A stretch of DNA of 64,000 nt from Haloplanus sp. GDY1 (GTDB taxonomy: Archaea > Halobacteriota > Halobacteria > Halobacteriales > Haloferacaceae), in contig NZ_CP098514.1 of NCBI RefSeq assembly GCF_023703775.1, positions 248,001-312,000 on the forward strand. The letters run 5' to 3'. Positions 16,417 through 24,670 of the stretch are shown in pieces. A program made the position numbers and the translations under genes. How positions within the stretch are numbered: position 1 is the first letter of the stretch; every line of letters starts with the position of its first letter. The notes under the pieces are model-generated. The model saw nothing but the letters and a program-made list of their open reading frames with translations, was not told where the DNA came from and did not search any database.

Positions 16417-17144
16417 GGCGGGTCGGCGTCGAGGATCCCCCACTCGTGGCCCGGGAGGAGTTCGTCCGCCCGGTCGAGCACCTCGGTCGCGCTCTCCCAC
16501 CACGCGAAGTCGTCCATCGCCAGCCCCCGGGTCGGCGGCCCGTCGTCGGGCGCGTTCTCGAAGGTGGGCACGGCGTCGACGGCGACGACCGTCGTCCCCG
16601 CGTCCGTCTCGACGGCCACCGACTGGTGACCGACCGTGTGTCCCGGCGTCGGGAACGCCGTCACGCCCGGACAGAGCTCCGTCTCCCCGTCCAGCGGCGT
16701 CAGATCCACCGTCAGCCACGGCGGCTCCCGCCCCAGCGACTTGGCCTCGTAGCGGTCGGCGTGCATCGGATAGGGGGCGATGGCGTACTCCAGTTCGCGC
16801 CGCTGGACGTAGACGTCCGTCACGCCGTCGAAGCGGTCGAGGTTGTAACAGTGGTCCCAGTCGAGGTGGCTCAACACCACCCCGTCGAGGTCCGCGGGCG
16901 CGTACCCCTCGTCGTCGAGGATGGCGCCGAGGGACTGCCCGGGTTCGCGCCGACAGTCGAACGCGGGGTGGCGTTCGGCCATCAACTCGACCGGGCCGAA
17001 CCCCGTATCGATCAGCAGCGTCTCCGCCCCCTCCACGAGAAAGACCGTCGACGGCGCCTCCACGACCCCCTCGGACCCCTCGACCAGCACGCTCGCGTCC
17101 ATCGAAATCGATCCACAGCACCGTGGCGTGACCGTGGCCGTCAT
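16413..17144 (-). CDS. Metallo-beta-lactamase fold hydrolase
   Basis: 243 residues. The metal motif is HLDWDHC, the version seen in AHL-lactonase-like MBL proteins, with later ligands His in PTPGHTVGH, Asp in AVDAVPTF and His in LLPGHEWG. Substrate unknown; lactonase activity is possible by family. The start is placed at ATG 17144 because a TATA-like TTTATG lies 25 bp upstream (17169-17174), which rules against the longer frame starting at 17171 inside that box. Cytoplasmic. Confidence 0.82.
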   Translation of the reverse strand: MTATVTPRCCGSISMDASVLVEGSEGVVEAPSTVFLVEGAETLLIDTGFGPVELMAERHPAFDCRREPGQSLGAILDDEGYAPADLDGVVLSHLDWDHCYNLDRFDGVTDVYVQRRELEYAIAPYPMHADRYEAKSLGREPPWLTVDLTPLDGETELCPGVTAFPTPGHTVGHQSVAVETDAGTTVVAVDAVPTFENAPDDGPPTRGLAMDDFAWWESATEVLDRADELLPGHEWGILDADPP

Positions 17145-17168
17145 GCCTCGCCACTGGCGCGCGGGAGT

Positions 17169-17174
17169 CATAAA
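17169..17174 (-). promoter_or_regulatory. TATA-like box of the MBL gene
   Basis: TTTATG on the minus strand, 25 bp before ATG 17144. It decides the start of the gene, since the alternative start at 17171 would overlap this box. Confidence 0.55.
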
Positions 17175-17192
17175 CCCACCAGCCCGCTCGGA

Positions 17193-17429
17193 TCACTCGC
17201 GCATCGGCGCCTGCGACAGCGCGACGGTGTCGCCGTCCGACAGCGCCTCGTCCGGGTCGGCGTGTCGCCCGTTCCGCATCACGACCAGGCCGCCCGACGG
17301 GTCCGCCTCGTCGACGCCGAGTTCCGCGACGGCGTCGCCGACGCTCGCCCCCGATCCGAGCGACAGCGAAACCGTTGACTCCCCGACCGCCGCCGCCACC
17401 TCGCCGTAGCATCGGACCTCGATTCGCAC
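17193..17429 (-). CDS. MoaD/ThiS-like ubiquitin-fold protein without terminal GlyGly
   Basis: 78 residues starting at GTG 17429 (MRIEVRCYGEVAAAV). A TATA-like CTTATG is placed about 25 bp upstream of this GTG, favouring it over ATG 17456. The sequence follows the MoaD/ThiS pattern up to LSDGDTVALSQAP but ends in MRE, so it lacks the GlyGly tail needed for thiocarboxylation or conjugation. It lies divergently from a normal GlyGly MoaD-like gene and next to a tungsten oxidoreductase, suggesting a pterin cofactor setting. It may be a structural or regulatory paralogue. Confidence 0.7.
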   Translation of the reverse strand: MRIEVRCYGEVAAAVGESTVSLSLGSGASVGDAVAELGVDEADPSGGLVVMRNGRHADPDEALSDGDTVALSQAPMRE

Positions 17430-17510
17430 GGCCCTGGTTGGGCGGCCGTCGACCATAAGTCGCCCGCCACGGGGACAGTTACAAGGCGGTCCGGGCTCCT
17501 CCTCCCGACG

Positions 17511-17792
17511 ATGGAGGTCCACTTCGACTTCTTCGGGCCGATGCGCGACGCCGTCGGGCGAAAGCGCGTCACCCGGACGTTCGACGGGACGCCGACCGTC
17601 GGCGAGGCGTTCGACGCCCTCTGTGCCAGCTTCGACGGCCTGGCGGACGCACTCCGGGACGACGACGGCGACTGGGCCCGGCGGGTGACGGTGACGGTCG
17701 ACGGCCGGAACGTCCGGCAACTGGACGGCTACGGGACGGCGCTCTCCGACGGCGACGTCGTCCGGGTCGCCCCACCGGTCGTCGGGGGATGA
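17511..17792 (+). CDS. MoaD-like small archaeal modifier protein (ends GlyGly)
   Basis: 93 residues, beta-grasp fold like MoaD and SAMP1, beginning MEVHFDFFGPMRDAVG and ending PPVVGG. The terminal GlyGly is the site adenylated by an E1-like enzyme for sulfur transfer to molybdopterin or for protein conjugation. The gene sits between a second MoaD-like gene lacking the tail and the aldehyde:ferredoxin oxidoreductase gene, so a role in making its tungstopterin is plausible. TATA-like TTACAA about 26 bp before the ATG implies a leaderless transcript. Confidence 0.85.
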   Translation: MEVHFDFFGPMRDAVGRKRVTRTFDGTPTVGEAFDALCASFDGLADALRDDDGDWARRVTVTVDGRNVRQLDGYGTALSDGDVVRVAPPVVGG

Positions 17793-17820
17793 GCCGACCC
17801 GGGCGGTCGCGCCCCGCCCG

Positions 17821-19494
17821 TCAGTCGTCCGCGACGGCCTCCACCCTCCCCCCGCCGTCGGGGACCGTCCCGTCCTGATTCCACCCGCGGAGTTCGTAAT
17901 ACTCGTCCAGCGCCGCCTCGATCCCCGTGAGGTCGTAGGGGAGCGTGTCCGCCTCGCGGTCCATCCCCCGCTCGTTGTTGAAGTGCCGTTCGAGTTCGAC
18001 CGTCCGCGCGCCGACCCGCTGGAGGTCCTCGTAGTCGCACTCGAAGAGTCGCTCCAGGGTCTCCTCGGTCACGTGGTCCGTGCCGCCCGCGAAGGCACAG
18101 ACGATCCCCGAGTCGCGGAAGGCCGCGTGGTTCTCGCGGCGCATCACGAGTTCCGGCTTCCCCTCCAGGGTCTCTGGGTCGACGTCGCCGCTGTACTCCA
18201 CGCGGAGCGTCGTCGAGTACATGTGGTCGCCGCCGCGGTTGGCGACGGCGTAACTGAGTCCCTGCCCGTGGAGGACGCGCCCGTCGTGGGCGGCGAACTC
18301 CATGTCCTTGACCGTGTAGTTCCGGACGCCGAGTTCGTCGGCGGCGCGGGAGACGCCCTCCGCGAGGAGGTCGCCGATCCCCTCGCGGGTCGCGATCTTC
18401 TCGACCGTCTCGTGGACCAACTCGGCGTTGCCGAACTCGTCTTCCGACGCGAGGTAGGCCGCGACGGCGTTGCCACAGGAGATGGTGTCCAGCCCGTAGA
18501 CGTCACAGAGCTCGTTCGACTTCATGACGTCGACGACGTCGTCCACCTCGCAGTTGCTCCCGAAGGAGAAGACCGTCTCGAACTCCGGCCCCTCGGTCTC
18601 CAGTCCCGTCTCCTCGTCGCGTGTCGGGAGCTTGCAGGCGAAGGCGCACATCGAACACGACCCCTTCTTGTACTTTTTCTCCTCGACGGCGTCGCCGCCG
18701 ATCCGATCCGCGTGCTCGAAGCCGTACTTCTCGAAGTAGCGCGTCGGGAGCGAGAAGTTGTCGTTGATGAACTCCGTCCCGCCGGTGGTCCCCTGCCGTC
18801 GCATCAGGTCGTCCGAGGTGGCCGCGGCGCCGTGGACCTCCCGCTGGACGTCCTCGGGGAGGTCCACCGCCGGCGCGGCGTCGCCCTCGAAGGTGATCGC
18901 CTTCACGTTCTTCGAGCCGAGGACGGCCCCCATCCCGCCCCGGCCGAACGCCCGGCTCTCGTAGGTCATCACGCAGGCGTAGCGGACGCGGTTCTCGCCC
19001 GCGGGACCGATACAGAGGACGTTCTCGGCGCCCAGGTCGCGCTCCCGGTCGACGTACCCCGTCACCTCGGGAACCGTCGCCCCCTCCAGTTCCGGCGCCT
19101 CGACGAACTCGACGCCGTCGTCGGTCACGTGGATCACGAGCAACTCGTCGGCCGCCCCCGCGAGTTCCACCGCCGAGTACCCCGTGTCGACGAAGTTCCG
19201 CGAGAGATATCCGCCGGCGTTCGTCGAGAGGAGGCCGTCGGTCAGCGGCGACAGCCCCGTGCAGTTCATCCGCCCGGTGAACGACATCTCCGACTGCTGG
19301 AGCGGGCCGCTGGCGAAGTAGACGCGGTTCTCCGGCCCGAACGGGTCGGCGTCGAACGGGATGCGGTCGTGTGCGAGTTTCGTACAGAGCCCTCGGCCAC
19401 CGACGAACGACTCCCGAACGGTCGTCACGTCGTCGACTGCAGTCCGTCGGGCGCCGACGTCGATGGTGAGAAGCGGTCCCTTCGCGTGGTTCAT
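17821..19494 (-). CDS. Tungsten-containing aldehyde:ferredoxin oxidoreductase
   Basis: 557 residues of the AOR family. The N-terminal pterin-binding domain begins with LLTIDVGARRT and includes GRGLCTKL; the 4Fe-4S ligands are in CSMCAFAC (about residue 285-292) and a late Cys in SGIVCAF. These enzymes oxidise aldehydes to acids with ferredoxin as electron acceptor, using a bis-tungstopterin. Length is slightly below the usual 600. The start ATG 19494 has a TATA-like CTTTTA 26 bp upstream. Downstream neighbours are MoaD-like genes. Before the mobile element entered, this gene lay directly downstream of secY. Confidence 0.9.
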   Translation of the reverse strand: MNHAKGPLLTIDVGARRTAVDDVTTVRESFVGGRGLCTKLAHDRIPFDADPFGPENRVYFASGPLQQSEMSFTGRMNCTGLSPLTDGLLSTNAGGYLSRNFVDTGYSAVELAGAADELLVIHVTDDGVEFVEAPELEGATVPEVTGYVDRERDLGAENVLCIGPAGENRVRYACVMTYESRAFGRGGMGAVLGSKNVKAITFEGDAAPAVDLPEDVQREVHGAAATSDDLMRRQGTTGGTEFINDNFSLPTRYFEKYGFEHADRIGGDAVEEKKYKKGSCSMCAFACKLPTRDEETGLETEGPEFETVFSFGSNCEVDDVVDVMKSNELCDVYGLDTISCGNAVAAYLASEDEFGNAELVHETVEKIATREGIGDLLAEGVSRAADELGVRNYTVKDMEFAAHDGRVLHGQGLSYAVANRGGDHMYSTTLRVEYSGDVDPETLEGKPELVMRRENHAAFRDSGIVCAFAGGTDHVTEETLERLFECDYEDLQRVGARTVELERHFNNERGMDREADTLPYDLTGIEAALDEYYELRGWNQDGTVPDGGGRVEAVADD

Positions 19495-19519
19495 CGTGCC
19501 CACGTTTCGGCCCGTTCGG

Positions 19520-19525
19520 TAAAAG
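19520..19525 (-). promoter_or_regulatory. TATA-like box of the AOR gene
   Basis: CTTTTA on the minus strand 26 bp before ATG 19494, giving a leaderless start. It is in host-type GC-rich sequence just outside the left end of the mobile element. Confidence 0.55.
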
Positions 19526-19642
19526 GTTGTGCGGCGGCGGGCGGTCGGCTCGCCCCCGTCGCGGGCCACGACGCCGCTCGTGCGAGAGCGCCGACGGCGC
19601 GGCCGCTGGGCGGCGTCGGCGGAATCGAGGAAGGGGGAGGGG

Positions 19643-19672
19643 TTACTCCGAGCCGAACATCTGGCGCATCAT
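19643..19672 (-). pseudogene. Displaced 3' end of secY (last 9 codons and stop)
   Basis: The minus strand reads MMRQMFGSE then TAA, matching the end of SecY (MMRQMFGSD, TAA) at 30864-30893. The 30-bp segments agree at 26 positions, and all four differences fall on third codon positions. Sequence to the left is GC-rich host DNA, to the right AT-rich element DNA. This is the original end of the host secY, separated from the gene by integration. Nothing else of secY is present here. Confidence 0.9.
19656..19672. repeat. Left attachment site core (attL)
   Basis: Seventeen bases, AACATCTGGCGCATCAT, identical to 30877-30893 in the same orientation. Crossover must have taken place in this core, which codes the end of SecY. 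Confidence 0.88.
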
Positions 19673-19775
19673 ATGTCTCAATTAAAATCTTGTTTAAATA
19701 CTGTATTGCAGCTACACTAATATTCCAAAGGTTCACCATCGGTAATTAAGTTACTACGTAACCACCTCAATCGTG

Positions 19776-20126
19776 ATGGCTTCAGAAACTGGACCAAACG
19801 GTGATGAAAACGGCCAACTCAAAATCGATGTTGGAACCGAGCTATACGACGCGTGTATAGAACCGACATACCAGCTTAACCGGTCTGGCGCTCATGATGG
19901 TCGAGAGCAGCACCACCTCCACCTCAGAGGGAATGTTTCTCGCGGATTCGAAGAAATCCACCACAAACTCTCTTCCGGGTTTGACCAGAAAGTCTACAAG
20001 GCGGATACAGGTGAGTTGCTTATCATGCTCGCGCTCCGCCACATCGATGAGCTCCCCGAGGTTGCGGCCGATGTTGGCTTCGGAATCTCACCCGAAGAAG
20101 CCGTCACCAAAGCACGAGAGGGATAA
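19776..20126 (+). CDS. Unknown protein, 116 aa, first gene of the element
   Basis: Begins MASETGPNGDENGQLKID and has a His-rich centre (REQHHLHLRG) and a C-terminal helix-rich part (GISPEEAVTKAREG). No family recognised. Start ATG 19776, with GTG 19773 as in-frame alternative. An inverted repeat GTTAC-TAC-GTAAC lies about 15-25 bp before the start and could be an operator. Located between attL and the methyltransferase genes on the same strand; a controller of the cassette is possible but not shown. Confidence 0.6.
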   Translation: MASETGPNGDENGQLKIDVGTELYDACIEPTYQLNRSGAHDGREQHHLHLRGNVSRGFEEIHHKLSSGFDQKVYKADTGELLIMLALRHIDELPEVAADVGFGISPEEAVTKAREG

Positions 20127-20314
20127 ACGGCTCGAAAGCGCACTTCACTGAAGGGATGAGAAACCGTTCCTGAGCTTGCTGAGATGATTGATTCGCTTGA
20201 ACCTTCGGACATAAGAAAATCTGAACTGGTCTGCTCACTTAGCACTCGTCGGTGCTCTCGGAAGGGCATATTTATGAAACAACCACCCTCTTTCTTAGCC
20301 AAGACCCCCACATC

Positions 20315-21199
20315 ATGAGTGATTCTATTTCAGCTGTTCCAGAGCGGTTACGAAACACCATACAGGAGCAGAGTTGTATAGAGGGGATGGCTGAATTGCC
20401 TGCGGATTCAGTTGACTTAGTTATTGCAGACCCGCCTTATAATCTCTCGAAAGGGGCAGATTGGAGTTGGGACAACGAGGCCGATTTAGATGGTTTCGGT
20501 GGTGAGTGGGACAAGACGATGGAACACTGGGATGATATGGGATTAGAGGAGTACGCAGCGTTCACCCGGAGTTGGTTGTCGGAGGTCAGGCGTGTGCTGA
20601 AACCAACCGGGTCAATCTGGACATTCGGCTCATATCACAACATCGGGGTTGTGAACGTACTCTACCAAAAGTTAGGAATAGAAATTATAAACGAAATTAT
20701 CTGGTTCAAGCGAAATGCATTCCCGAATCTTTCAGGAAGGCGCTTCACCGCTAGTCATGAGACACTTCTCTGGGGTCATACTGGCGGCCCCGATAACAGG
20801 GAGTATACCTTCAATTATGAGTTGATGAAAGCCCGTGAATTTCCGGAGGATAACATCAACGATGAGGACAAGCAGGTTCGAACAGTATGGGATATCCCGA
20901 ACAATAAATCGAAAGAAGAACTGGAGTTCGGTAAGCACCCGACGCAGAAACCCCTACGTGTATTGGAGCGACTCGTCATCTCCGCAAGCAATGAAGGTGA
21001 CCTATGTTTGGTCCCGTTTGCGGGGTCAGGTTCCGCGTGTGTCTCTGCTAAACTGAATGGTAGGGATTATCTTGGATATGAGGTAGAATCCGAACACGCC
21101 GAGCTCGCCCGCACTCGTCTCAAAAACGCGGAAGATAAGCCGGAACAACTACAGAACGCGACCTCGGAGAATCAAGGAACTCTCGACCAGTATGACTAG
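20315..21199 (+). CDS. DNA methyltransferase, beta-class (N6-adenine or N4-cytosine)
   Basis: 294 residues. Catalytic motif IV DPPYNLSKG comes early (about residues 39-47), whereas the SAM motif I (VPFAGSGSACVSA) is at about 235, preceded by the family signature HPTQKPLRVLERL. This order defines the beta class of amino-methyltransferases. DPPY favours adenine but does not settle it. Start ATG 20315 is preceded by a TATA-like TATTTATG about 40 bp upstream. Its stop overlaps the start of the second methyltransferase by 8 bp. Together with the two nuclease-like genes it forms a restriction-modification cassette. Confidence 0.87.
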   Translation: MSDSISAVPERLRNTIQEQSCIEGMAELPADSVDLVIADPPYNLSKGADWSWDNEADLDGFGGEWDKTMEHWDDMGLEEYAAFTRSWLSEVRRVLKPTGSIWTFGSYHNIGVVNVLYQKLGIEIINEIIWFKRNAFPNLSGRRFTASHETLLWGHTGGPDNREYTFNYELMKAREFPEDNINDEDKQVRTVWDIPNNKSKEELEFGKHPTQKPLRVLERLVISASNEGDLCLVPFAGSGSACVSAKLNGRDYLGYEVESEHAELARTRLKNAEDKPEQLQNATSENQGTLDQYD

Positions 21200-22055
21200 C
21201 TCAACTAACTTCCAACCAGTAATAAAATGGACCGGTAGTAAACGAACTATCTCCGAGGAAATCGTGTCAACCTTCCCTGACAAATTCGACACGTACTTTG
21301 AACCCTTCATCGGAAGCGGGTCAATTCTGTATCAACTGGACCCTTCTGACGCTATTTGTGGTGACATCTGTGAACCACTAATCGGGATTTGGAAACTGAT
21401 TCGCGATGACCCTGATGAATTGATTTCGTACTACCGCCGGGAGTGGAGGCGTCTCCAAGATGAAGGTCCGGATGTTTACTACGAAATTCGTGACAAGTTC
21501 AATGAGACACGGGAACCCCAGCATCTCTTCTTTCTCTCGCGAACCTGCGTTAACGGGTTAATTCGCTTCAATAGCGATGGTGAATTCAACAACTCCTTCC
21601 ACCTCTCACGACCGGGCATAAACCCAAAGCGGCTCGGGCCAATTATTACAGAATGGTCCAGAAAAATCCAGAACGTCGGATTCCATCACACAGATTACGA
21701 AGAAACTACTGAGAGCGCTTCTAAAGATGATTTTGTCTATCTCGACCCTCCGTATTTTAATACAACAAGCCGCTACTACGGTTCGATTGATTACGACCGA
21801 TTCATAGATTATCTAAAAGACCTGAATGAGAGAGGGGTCAACTACGCACTCTCGTACGATGGAGAGTCTGGTGACACAGATTATACCGTAGACCTCCCTG
21901 AATGGGCTTTTGAAGAACATTTACTATTGACTTCAGGGAACTCATCATTCAAGAAAGTCATGGGACAGGAGGTGGCCGAGGTCAAAGAGTCTCTATATCT
22001 GAATTATGAGCTTCCAGAGTCTCCTGAAGAGCAGTCGAAATTGCACTCTTTCTGA
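21192..22055 (+). CDS. DNA adenine methyltransferase, Dam/D12 alpha-class
   Basis: 287 residues. Motif order is the reverse of its neighbour: N-terminal PVIKWTGSKR and motif I FEPFIGSGSILYQL (about residues 36-49), then NGLIRFN and motif IV DPPYF at about 184. This is the D12/Dam (M.DpnM-like) class that methylates adenine at N6. It starts inside the end of the beta-class gene, so both are made together. Having two different classes side by side is typical for asymmetric sites or for DpnII-like systems. It overlaps the convergent nuclease-like gene by 74 bp. Confidence 0.88.
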   Translation: MTSSTNFQPVIKWTGSKRTISEEIVSTFPDKFDTYFEPFIGSGSILYQLDPSDAICGDICEPLIGIWKLIRDDPDELISYYRREWRRLQDEGPDVYYEIRDKFNETREPQHLFFLSRTCVNGLIRFNSDGEFNNSFHLSRPGINPKRLGPIITEWSRKIQNVGFHHTDYEETTESASKDDFVYLDPPYFNTTSRYYGSIDYDRFIDYLKDLNERGVNYALSYDGESGDTDYTVDLPEWAFEEHLLLTSGNSSFKKVMGQEVAEVKESLYLNYELPESPEEQSKLHSF

Positions 22056-22707
22056 ATTCGTCAGTCCCTTTCAAGTATAGCTTGGGATACTGGTGTTCAT
22101 CAACCCAAGAAACGCTGAGGGCTACGTCAACGTCTGAGTCCGACAGAGTGTCGTCAAGAGCCACGGTTATTTCACTCGTATCGTTCAAGCCTATGGGAGA
22201 ATTGGCAAACATAAATCCCGACCAGTATTCGACATCGGGGTAGTCGCGAAACCAATATCTCTCATCATCCGAGGCATCCTCTGGCACTACTTTCCATTTA
22301 CCTCGTGAATCTTGCTTGTGCCAGCAGGGGCGCTCTCGGAGCCCGGTATAGTTTTCGTGGCCTTCAAAATAGCCGACTAGCCGACTTCCGATATCCTCGG
22401 TGAGGTCACTCTTATCGTACTTTGATTCGATTGTTAGGAGAGATAAGGTGTCCTCATCAACATATTGGAACACTTGGTCTGGCCTCTTTACACGTGGAGG
22501 TCGCCGGGGAATATGGTCCCAGCGTGAAACAATTCCATCAGGAGGATGGATTATATCGAATTCGGTCCACGAACCCCCCGGTGGATTACAGAAGACCTCG
22601 TGTATCTCTGTAGTCCCTTCAATAGCGCCATGGATAGCGGCATCAACCCCTTGTTCCCCGTGTCTTTCCGGAATATAATCACGGAGTGTGTCGATTGAAT
22701 CCGTCAT
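21982..22707 (-). CDS. Putative restriction nuclease subunit, PD-(D/E)xK-like
   Basis: 241 residues. A canonical-looking nuclease core is visible: RPD (Asp77) on one strand and TIESK (Glu94, Lys96) on the next, spaced by 16 residues. A proposed metal site is therefore D77-E94-K96. I do not recognise a named family. Start ATG 22707 overlaps the stop of the upstream 509-aa gene (4 bp), so the two are co-expressed and may act as one enzyme. The 3' end overlaps the methyltransferase gene by 74 bp, convergent. Position beside two methyltransferases supports a restriction role. Confidence 0.62.
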   Translation of the reverse strand: MTDSIDTLRDYIPERHGEQGVDAAIHGAIEGTTEIHEVFCNPPGGSWTEFDIIHPPDGIVSRWDHIPRRPPRVKRPDQVFQYVDEDTLSLLTIESKYDKSDLTEDIGSRLVGYFEGHENYTGLRERPCWHKQDSRGKWKVVPEDASDDERYWFRDYPDVEYWSGFMFANSPIGLNDTSEITVALDDTLSDSDVDVALSVSWVDEHQYPKLYLKGTDEFRKSAISTALQETLEAHNSDIETL

Positions 22708-24233
22708 TCAAGAACCACCCCCGATTCCGTGGGGTCAACAATAATTGCCCCTGCGTACTCGGAGATTACGTTCCAGAGCTCATTCCGGCCTCTTTCAAGC
22801 AAATCTCTCCAGTTCTCAGGAGTATTCGTGCTATACATGATGATGAACGTATTTTCTTGTGTCGCGACCTGTGGGAACATTGCGTGGAGGAGTGGGAGAA
22901 GACCTCGGTCCGGACGTGAGTCTCCCGATGGCTTGTACCCGTACAAGGGGACGAAGAAGATAGGGTCGTCAATGCGGTCGTCTCGGGTTATCCAGTCAAG
23001 AATCGGGGTATTAATATCTGGATAAACCTCCTCAACGAGTGCTCGAAAGCTTTCCCGGGCCCCAATGGCTGCTGCTTCCGATGGTGCTTCTTTATAACTG
23101 ACCGGAATATCTCCAAGAGAACTCTCAGCTAATGAATCAAGCTCGTCCGAAGTATAGTCGGATTTGGTCGCGTCTACACCCCATGTATCTAAATACTCAA
23201 TCTTGTAGTCCTTCGTCTCCGAGCTTTTCCAGTTTATCTTGCTAAGGAACTTGTCGTAGAATCTATCTGTACATGTTCGACTTTGTGCTGCCTTTCGGAA
23301 AACAACACCATCATTAGCAAAGTCTTCAAGAGAAATCTTATGCAGAGCGTGTTCGTCTCGGACTGGTCGATTTTCTGCTAGTGCTTCTCCGACGATTTCT
23401 GCAGATTCTTCGGGGTTTCCAGCAATTAGAGGTTGATACTTATGAATGGGTAGGAATGTCTGATTGTAATCAACGTACTTCTGAGCAATTTCAAACATGT
23501 CCGTCAGTATAGATTCGATTGCCGATTCATAAGACGCACTAGACGTGTCTTCCTCTCCGGCTATTTGTCTAAATAAAGATACGATGAACTCCTGTCCTGC
23601 TTGTAAACCGTTAAAATCGTCATATCCTCTCGGAAGCGGATAGCCTTCTTGTGCAGCGTAATCACACCAACTGCTAATTTCGTAAACTTGCAGAGAGGGC
23701 ACTCCGAGATAATTGGACAAAGTCAATTGGCCAAGAGTGATTTGAGAGCTTTGATACCTCGGACCTTTTAGCTCAAATCCTTCAGAGTCGTGTTCCCAGT
23801 CAAGAAGTGGAGCAACATAGAGATAGGGAACGCCTGCCTCAGCTGCATCCGCGGCTCGTCGAAACCGTTGCCATGCCTGATTACCAGCTTGAATAGCATC
23901 ACAGGATTCAATTGCGAGGACAGTATCGCCCTCTGACCCATCTTCTTCTACTTGATTTACCAGAATGTCGGGCTTCTCGCTGAATTGCCCCTGTAGCGGA
24001 GACCTCGACCAACGGTCGTAACCGGGACATAATTGGAACGCATAGAATGGCTCGGAGTCATTCGATTCGGAGAAGAGGTAAATCGGCCTATCCGTGGGCG
24101 GTAGTTTCTCGTGAAATTCGAGTCCATCCGGACATTCGCGAATCCAGTCTGGGATTAATTCTGTTTCAAGGATATTGTCGCCGTACACGCGAAAAGCGAA
24201 AACTGACTCTTCTTCAAGCAGATGTTGACCCAT
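22704..24233 (-). CDS. Putative restriction endonuclease, 509 aa
   Basis: Residues 88-89 (KPD) and 107-111 (AIESC) form a PD-x(n)-ExC core, like the ESK of the partner gene but with Cys in place of Lys. The following segment (DAIQAGNQAWQRF, RAADAAEAGVPYLYVAPL) is helix-rich and looks conserved. No DNA-translocation or helicase motif is seen, so a type II-like enzyme is favoured. Start ATG 24233 has a TATA-like TATTTATC 25 bp upstream. It is the first gene of the leftward pair facing the methyltransferases. Function is inferred from the motif and the neighbours. Confidence 0.6.
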   Translation of the reverse strand: MGQHLLEEESVFAFRVYGDNILETELIPDWIRECPDGLEFHEKLPPTDRPIYLFSESNDSEPFYAFQLCPGYDRWSRSPLQGQFSEKPDILVNQVEEDGSEGDTVLAIESCDAIQAGNQAWQRFRRAADAAEAGVPYLYVAPLLDWEHDSEGFELKGPRYQSSQITLGQLTLSNYLGVPSLQVYEISSWCDYAAQEGYPLPRGYDDFNGLQAGQEFIVSLFRQIAGEEDTSSASYESAIESILTDMFEIAQKYVDYNQTFLPIHKYQPLIAGNPEESAEIVGEALAENRPVRDEHALHKISLEDFANDGVVFRKAAQSRTCTDRFYDKFLSKINWKSSETKDYKIEYLDTWGVDATKSDYTSDELDSLAESSLGDIPVSYKEAPSEAAAIGARESFRALVEEVYPDINTPILDWITRDDRIDDPIFFVPLYGYKPSGDSRPDRGLLPLLHAMFPQVATQENTFIIMYSTNTPENWRDLLERGRNELWNVISEYAGAIIVDPTESGVVLE

Positions 24234-24257
24234 ATCGGCATTGTCATATCTTCATCT

Positions 24258-24281
24258 GATAAATATGGCGTTGCGAACGCC
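24258..24281 (-). promoter_or_regulatory. Promoter and palindrome upstream of the nuclease genes
   Basis: Minus-strand CATATTTATC at 24258-24267, ending 25 bp before ATG 24233, is a good haloarchaeal TATA region. Touching it on the upstream side is a perfect palindrome GGCGTT-GCG-AACGCC (24267-24281), well placed for a repressor or controller to delay nuclease expression. Confidence 0.5.
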
Positions 24282-24364
24282 CGATACCTTGTGCTGAGTA
24301 AGTAGAAAATGGCCTTCCAGCCGAGCACCCACCCATTTGCTCATCAGGTATGGTCGGCACTACC

Positions 24365-24562
24365 CATCCCGGTTCAGGAACCGTGATAACCTCTTCCTGT
24401 TACGCTCACGGAGTTCGCGAAGCAACTCTGTCGCTGATTTTTCCTCATCGGAGGCTACGCAAGGGCCTCACAGAGGTCGTCTGACAGGAGTCGATTCGGG
24501 TCCTCGTCAGCCATTATTCCATCAATGAGCCTCTCGACTATGGCCTGTTCGTCGATTGCGAC
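24365..24562 (-). pseudogene. Possible decayed gene fragment with a frameshift
   Basis: On the minus strand, the stretch ending VERLIDGIMADEDPNRLL ... CEALA stops at a TAG, but shifting frame at that point continues ASDEEKSATELLRELRERNRKRLSRFLNRDG (read in parts) to the next stop. The joined sequence has a natural acidic, helical composition, unlike noise. I cannot name the family. The rest of 24282-24949 (about 670 bp) has no convincing gene; it holds short repeats described separately and several small hairpins. Confidence 0.3.
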
Positions 24563-24670
24563 ACACGCGCTGGATTTCCGACTGCGCCCCCTCCGGGCTA
24601 CACACCCCCGTCCTAAGCTTGAACTCACAACATGGTCATCGCGCAAGGAGGACTGTCCTGAGTACGTTGG

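Noticed and set aside
19643-19672. Second secY gene
   Set aside because: Only the last nine codons and stop are present; nothing upstream resembles SecY.
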